Shown here: positions 35,153 through 39,145 of the stretch, piece after piece
Numbering within the stretch: the stretch's first letter is position 1
How the letters are laid out: each line of letters starts with the position of its first letter
From: an uncultured Gammaproteobacteria bacterium
GTDB lineage: Bacteria > Pseudomonadota > Gammaproteobacteria > Arenicellales > CALHMG01
DNA length: 39,145 nucleotides
NCBI GenBank assembly: GCA_938034705.1
Contig: CALHMG010000356.1
Location: 1-39,145, forward strand
Reading direction: 5' to 3'
The notes under the pieces: generated by a model
The model's input: the letters and a program-made list of their open reading frames with translations, nothing else
Database searches by the model: none
Told to the model about the DNA's origin: nothing
Made by a program: the position numbers and the translations under genes

Positions 35153-36511
35153 TCACTTCGCGTCCGGTTGATTCAGATTGCCAGGGTCAAAGATATTGTT
35201 GAAGTTCTCGGTGCCCTTGCGCGACTTTGGCTCGGGCTCGGGTCTGGTCTCAGCTTCCGACTCCTCACCCTGCAAGTTGCCCTGATCAAACATGCTGTTG
35301 AAATTCTCGGTACCTTTGCGGGCGGGCTTATCTGAGGACTCGTCGGACTTCGACGAGTCCATCTGCCCCTCGAGGTTATCCTTCTGAAAAATGCTGTTGA
35401 AATTCTCGGTCCCCTTGGCGCGCGTTCGGGGTTCAGCAGGAGATACAGAGTCGTTCTCGGCGCTGGCCTCTTCCTTTGCACGACGTTCGTTAAGGGCCTT
35501 TATGCGCGCCTCGGTCTGCACACGTTTTTGTTCCTTGACCTCTACTTTGCATTCGTCAACGCCGGTTGTGCCGGCAACAAAAGCAGTACCCAGACCCACG
35601 ACGAATACCAGCAGAATGAGCCATGCGGCCGGCTCCGCGAAGAATCGCCGCTGAACCACCGACGCTCCGCCACCCGCTACGCGTTTTGCGTTGTCAATTG
35701 CACGCAGCTCACGACGCTTTACAAGTTCGTAGTAGCACGCACCAATCAACGTAATCAGAATAATGACGACCGCAAGCGCGCTGATCGATGGATTGATTCC
35801 ATAACGCACCTTGCTGACAAGAACTGTTGTCAGCGTAGCTTCGGAGACCACGGTGAAAACAGTCGTATTATAGTTTTCAAACGACGCGAGAAACGCGAGA
35901 ACAGCGGCGGAACCAATCGCGGGCTTTAAAAATGGCAGCAGAACCTTTCTGAACGTCTGAACATGGGTCGCACCCAGGTCGAGCGCCGCCTCTTCGAGCG
36001 CTGGATCAAAGCGTTGCAATCGAGCGATAAAGATCAGCATCGTGTAGGCCGAAATAAACGTCGACTGCCCAAGTATTGTCAGAAAATAGCCGTTGTAGAA
36101 AACCGAATCGCCAAAGAACATCTGTCCCATTCGGTCCCAGAAAATCAGCGTCGATATTCCCAGCACAACACCAGGCACCAGGATCGGGCTGATCAAAATC
36201 GTGTAGTACCATGGCCGCGTGCGATCGGGCACCTGTGTCAGCAACAAAGCGCCAGCAAGCCCCAAAGGCACCGCCACAAACACGACACCGATTCCAATAA
36301 AGAAACTGGTCTTGATGCCCTGCATCAAACGCTGATCCTGACGCAGGACATCAAACCACTCGACCGTAAAACACTCCCACGGGGTCACCCGCGGGAACTC
36401 GGAACTGTTAAACGCGGTGAGCCCCATTGTGATAAGTGGGCCGAAGAGAAACAGAAAAAAGCCTGCGACAAACAGCAGGGTAAACATCTTTCTGATGTGG
36501 TCAGACGTCAA
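35153..36511 (-). CDS. potC: Polyamine-type ABC transporter permease (PotC-like) with a repeat-bearing C-terminal extension
   Basis: The product is 452 residues, against about 260-280 for usual PotC/PotI. Residues 1-270 are a normal inner-membrane permease with six hydrophobic segments and the EAA loop EEAALDLGATHVQTFRKVLLP (173-193) that contacts the ATPase. A seventh hydrophobic segment follows (about 295-314, AAWLILLVFVVGLGTAFVAG), then a charged, likely coiled-coil stretch (KEQKRVQTEARIKALNERRAKEE). Last is a Ser/Glu/Pro-rich tail with three copies of KGTENFNxxF at 366, 399 and 432, 33 residues apart. An extra membrane pass would place this tail in the periplasm. The ATG overlaps the stop of the upstream permease by 4 bp. 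The extension is unlike any PotC I know; its role is unknown. Confidence 0.85.
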   Translation of the reverse strand: MTSDHIRKMFTLLFVAGFFLFLFGPLITMGLTAFNSSEFPRVTPWECFTVEWFDVLRQDQRLMQGIKTSFFIGIGVVFVAVPLGLAGALLLTQVPDRTRPWYYTILISPILVPGVVLGISTLIFWDRMGQMFFGDSVFYNGYFLTILGQSTFISAYTMLIFIARLQRFDPALEEAALDLGATHVQTFRKVLLPFLKPAIGSAAVLAFLASFENYNTTVFTVVSEATLTTVLVSKVRYGINPSISALAVVIILITLIGACYYELVKRRELRAIDNAKRVAGGGASVVQRRFFAEPAAWLILLVFVVGLGTAFVAGTTGVDECKVEVKEQKRVQTEARIKALNERRAKEEASAENDSVSPAEPRTRAKGTENFNSIFQKDNLEGQMDSSKSDESSDKPARKGTENFNSMFDQGNLQGEESEAETRPEPEPKSRKGTENFNNIFDPGNLNQPDAK

Positions 36512-37428
36512 CGCGCAATCTCTCCGAGACGGACCTTGAACACCTTCATCACGACCAGGACAAAAACGATGCAGGTCAGCAAAAGGATGATTGCGTAAGC
36601 CGAGCCACGTGCCCAGTTACTGGCCTGGTTAAAGCCTTGATAGATGATCTGCGTAAACCACAGACTGCTTGGTCCACCAAGAATCGACGGAGCCGCAAGC
36701 GCGCCCGCCGTGAGCATGAAAACCATCGTGCAGCCTGAGGAAATACCGGGTTTCGCATGAGGAATCACGACACGCCAATGGATTCGCCACCAGGGCGAAC
36801 CCAGGTCACGGGCAGCATCGATCTGATTTCGGTCAAGGCTTTCCACGGAATTATAGATCGGGAAAATCATCAACAGGATGTAGGCGTAGGTAAGGCCCGC
36901 CCACAACGCAATATCGTTGCGAATGAAGTCATAGGGCTGATCGAGAAAACCTATGCCAACCAGAAAGTTGTTGATGATGCCCGTGGTCCCAAACAGAACC
37001 TTGAAGCTGAAGGCCCTGAGAATTTCGTTTATCCAGAACGGAACGATCAGTGACAGAACCATCAGCCTTCCCCACCCGCCTCGTGCGACATGAGCCAGGT
37101 AGTAGGCGATGGGGTAGCAGAGGATCAGATCGATCAGGGTCACAAAAATCGCCGCAACCAGCGTCCGAAGAAACACTCCCATATCCAGGGTGTTGAACTG
37201 ATCCGTCGACGTACTGCTGCCATAAACAATGTACTTGTAGTGTTCGAGTGTGTAGCTGTGAGTATCCGTGCCCCATTGAGGCGGAGGCACATTGGCGCGC
37301 AGCGAAAAATCGACCATGAACAGCTGCGGCAGGATGATCATCATGAACATCCAGAAAAGAACCGAACACAACAGGAAAATCGCCAGCGGTGTGCCGTTGC
37401 GTCGGAAAAAAGTTCTTAACCAGTTCAC
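36508..37428 (-). CDS. potB: Polyamine-type ABC transporter permease (PotB-like)
   Basis: The product is 306 residues from a GTG at 37428. It is an inner-membrane permease with about six membrane segments, the first (LAIFLLCSVLFWMFMMIILP) close to the N-terminus. The periplasmic loop VPPQWGTDTHSYTLEHYKYIV and the EAA loop ARDLGSPWWRIHWRVVIPHAKPGI are typical of PotB/PotH. It pairs with the PotC-like permease to form the membrane channel. Its stop overlaps the next gene by 4 bp (ATGA), and its start is 7 bp after the ATPase stop. Substrate could be putrescine, spermidine or another cationic compound. Confidence 0.9.
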   Translation of the reverse strand: MNWLRTFFRRNGTPLAIFLLCSVLFWMFMMIILPQLFMVDFSLRANVPPPQWGTDTHSYTLEHYKYIVYGSSTSTDQFNTLDMGVFLRTLVAAIFVTLIDLILCYPIAYYLAHVARGGWGRLMVLSLIVPFWINEILRAFSFKVLFGTTGIINNFLVGIGFLDQPYDFIRNDIALWAGLTYAYILLMIFPIYNSVESLDRNQIDAARDLGSPWWRIHWRVVIPHAKPGISSGCTMVFMLTAGALAAPSILGGPSSLWFTQIIYQGFNQASNWARGSAYAIILLLTCIVFVLVVMKVFKVRLGEIAR

Positions 37429-37435
37429 GATTGCA

Positions 37436-38527
37436 TCACTCGGCCGCCAGAGGCCCGGCCGGCAGTACTACCGCGAGGTCAGCATTAAACCCGACACTTA
37501 CGGTGTCTCCGGATATGTTTTCATGATGACGACCATCATTCACTGTCGACAATTTCAGGCCCTTGTTTTCTCCCTCGACATCAAGAAAGACCTGCCAGAA
37601 ATTACCTTCAAATTCCTGATTCCGAACCCGCGCCTGAAGAGAGTTGTCCAGACCAGAATCGAACTTGATCGACTCTGGACGAATGAAGACAAAGGCATCG
37701 TCGCCTTTTCGCAGCGACTGATTTTTAGAGGTACGTCCTCTGAACCTTCCTGACGGTGTATCGAGCGTCGTGTAGCTGACGTCCGTGTCGACGACGGTTC
37801 CGCGAAAATAGTTATTCTCACCGACAAACGAAGCCACAAAGGACGAACCGGGGTCGTCGTATAAAGTAGTACCGTCACTCACCTGCTCTATGACGCCTTC
37901 ACGCATGACGGCGATATGATCCGACATCGTCAGAGCTTCACCCTGATCGTGCGTAATATAGATAAAGGTGATGCCGACACGCTGCTGAATCGCACGAAGC
38001 TCGCTGCGCATGTGCTGACGAAGTTTAAGATCCAGCGCCGACAGCGGCTCGTCAAGCAACAGCACATCCGGCTCGGCGGCCAGTGCCCGGGCGATGGCGA
38101 CACGTTGTCGCTGACCGCCGGAAAGCTCTCCGACCATTTTGTCGCCCTGATCCGGGAGAGCAATCAATTCGAGAAGCTCCGTCGCACGTTTTCGACGATC
38201 GGCGCGATTAACGCCTCTGACCTCAAGCGCAAAGGTAATGTTTTCCCACACCGACATCAGGGGGAACAGCGCGAGGTTCTGAAATATGAGCGCAGTTGGA
38301 CGACGGTTAGGTCCTATACCTGCCATGTCGCGCCCACCGATCAACACCTGACCATCGCTTGGCTCAAGGAAGCCCGATACGGCGCGTAACAGAGTTGTCT
38401 TGCCGCAACCCGAGGGACCGAGAATCGTGAAGAACTCACCCTCTCCTATATGCAGATCAACGTCGCGGGCTGCCACGAAATCCCCAAACCTGACCCAGAC
38501 ATTTTTTAGTTCGACATCAGCGCTCAT
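37436..38527 (-). CDS. potA: Polyamine-type ABC transporter ATPase (PotA-like)
   Basis: This 363-residue ATPase drives the importer. Walker A is GPSGCGKTT, the Q-loop is FQNLALFPLMSV, the signature is LSGGQRQRVAIARAL, Walker B is LLLDEPLSALD and the switch His is in ITHDQGEAL. A C-terminal TOBE-type beta domain follows (FVGENNYFRGTVV, FIRPESIKF), as in PotA/PotG. An AGGAG ribosome site stands 6 bases before the ATG. It lies about 180 bp downstream of the binding-protein gene with a strong hairpin between them, and is translated in line with both permeases. Confidence 0.95.
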   Translation of the reverse strand: MSADVELKNVWVRFGDFVAARDVDLHIGEGEFFTILGPSGCGKTTLLRAVSGFLEPSDGQVLIGGRDMAGIGPNRRPTALIFQNLALFPLMSVWENITFALEVRGVNRADRRKRATELLELIALPDQGDKMVGELSGGQRQRVAIARALAAEPDVLLLDEPLSALDLKLRQHMRSELRAIQQRVGITFIYITHDQGEALTMSDHIAVMREGVIEQVSDGTTLYDDPGSSFVASFVGENNYFRGTVVDTDVSYTTLDTPSGRFRGRTSKNQSLRKGDDAFVFIRPESIKFDSGLDNSLQARVRNQEFEGNFWQVFLDVEGENKGLKLSTVNDGRHHENISGDTVSVGFNADLAVVLPAGPLAAE

Positions 38528-38662
38528 CGGAGCTCCTGTGAATCAAGACTGCCACTGGAATCGTAAACGCTCGAACCCAAGCCCGGGACGCCCACCAATG
38601 GATTGGCAGTGGATTGCCCGAGCTCGTTTCAAGCGGTGTTCTTCAAACCGGTCGGCAAAACG

Positions 38663-38692
38663 AGAACTGGCTCCGCAAATGGAGCCAGTTCT
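38663..38692 (-). terminator. Strong intercistronic hairpin between potD-like and potA-like genes
   Basis: AGAACTGGCTCC and GGAGCCAGTTCT form a perfect 12-bp stem with a 6-base loop, followed on the minus strand by CGTTTTGCC. It lies 20 bp after the binding-protein stop and about 135 bp before the ATPase start. It fits a partial terminator or an mRNA-stabilising stem. Confidence 0.7.
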
Positions 38693-38711
38693 GTCTCAGG
38701 ACCGCAGAGTC

Positions 38712-39145
38712 CTATACCGCCTTGAATTTGTTTTCATACTCAAGGCGAAGGTCAGCGTACCACTGAGGTTCAGCAGGCCATGGGTTCAGGTTCTTCAGGG
38801 AGTCGCCCGGATAGGCCTCCGAGAAGTTCTTCTTGTAGGCCGATCCGGCAAAACCGTCTGCACCGAGCACTGCTGAGTTGTAGCCGTGCTTGTCAATCGC
38901 TTTGCCAGCAGGCTCTTTCTCGAAGCAGAACTTGACGAATTCATAAGCCTGCTCTGTATTGGCTGCGGCAGCCGACAATGCCATGCCATCAACCCACGCC
39001 ATTGCACCCTCTTTGGGCGCCTGGTAGCTCACCGGCTCACCGGCTGTCTTCAACGCAAGCGGCGGTCCGTCCCAGGTTTGCCCGACAATGACACCGTCGT
39101 TAAGAAGACCGTTTTTCTGGGCATCTGCGTCATTCCAGATCAGCT
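38712..39145 (-). CDS. potD: Polyamine-type periplasmic binding protein, C-terminal part only
   Basis: The frame is open to the right edge, so only the last ~144 residues are seen. They include LIWNDADAQKNGLLNDGV, QTWDGPPLA, a Lys-Glu-Gly-Ala-Met-Ala-Trp-Val-Asp segment and the closing PWPAEPQWYADLRLEYENKFKAV, typical of the PotD/PotF C-lobe. It captures the substrate in the periplasm and delivers it to the two permeases. The Trp-Val-Asp of AMAWVDGMALS corresponds to the conserved substrate-facing region of this family. The N-terminus, including the signal peptide, lies outside the window. It is the first gene of the operon visible here. Confidence 0.9.
   Translation of the reverse strand, partial: LIWNDADAQKNGLLNDGVIVGQTWDGPPLALKTAGEPVSYQAPKEGAMAWVDGMALSAAAANTEQAYEFVKFCFEKEPAGKAIDKHGYNSAVLGADGFAGSAYKKNFSEAYPGDSLKNLNPWPAEPQWYADLRLEYENKFKAV

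Overview
The window reads as a contiguous piece of chromosome from a free-living, probably marine or environmental gammaproteobacterium. GlnRS, SohB, cytoplasmic AmpD, PanC and a long Lhr helicase together point to Gammaproteobacteria. GC looks moderately high by eye and coding density is high. There are no rRNA genes, no tRNA genes I could see, no CRISPR array, and no intact insertion sequence or prophage. I cannot name a genus.

Left part (1-8.3 kb): an Lhr-type helicase runs off the left edge. It is followed by two small genes of unknown function on the same strand, one with a clear intrinsic terminator. After a non-coding stretch of about 640 bp come two plus-strand hydrolases, a D-aminoacylase-type amidohydrolase and a histone-deacetylase-fold acetylpolyamine amidohydrolase. 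Middle-left (8.3-16.3 kb): ampD and a secreted FG-GAP/ASPIC-UnbV protein lie on the minus strand. Next is a non-coding block (about 10.6-11.2 kb) full of short GGGACAGGCAC / GTGTGTGTCCAC-type repeats. Then comes a tightly overlapping three-gene operon (11,293-14,919) that I read as a split copper amine oxidase. Gene 1 looks like the N-terminal (N2/N3) domains. Gene 2 is a catalytic-domain homologue that has lost its copper ligands. Gene 3 is a catalytic-domain homologue that keeps the three His ligands, the Asp base and the cofactor Tyr, and adds two Cys-rich C-terminal repeats. A membrane-anchored SGNH hydrolase lies convergent to it. This operon is the best candidate here for something undescribed.

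Centre (16.4-28 kb): a fused 5-oxoprolinase/hydantoinase is followed, one base after its stop, by a polytopic membrane protein that may be its transporter. Then come a small unknown protein, glnS, a glyoxalase-fold protein overlapping glnS, a 3-hydroxyisobutyrate-dehydrogenase-like enzyme, sohB, a gamma-class carbonic anhydrase-like protein and a Gfo/Idh/MocA oxidoreductase preceded by a nested palindrome.

Right part (28-39.1 kb): a BASS-like membrane protein is divergent from glpD with only 15 bp between start codons. Then panC, mmsA (CoA-acylating methylmalonate-semialdehyde dehydrogenase) with hairpin repeats between them, and a small secreted protein. Last is a minus-strand polyamine-type ABC transporter operon (potD-A-B-C) ending in a MetE-C-like gene. 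The potC-like permease has an unusual seventh membrane segment and a tail with three KGTENFN repeats. A strong hairpin separates potD from potA.

Read together, the window is rich in amine and amino-acid catabolism: acetylpolyamine deacetylation, amine oxidase-like proteins, polyamine-type uptake, oxoproline, D-acyl-amino acids and valine-type semialdehydes. That functional link across separate operons is inference only.
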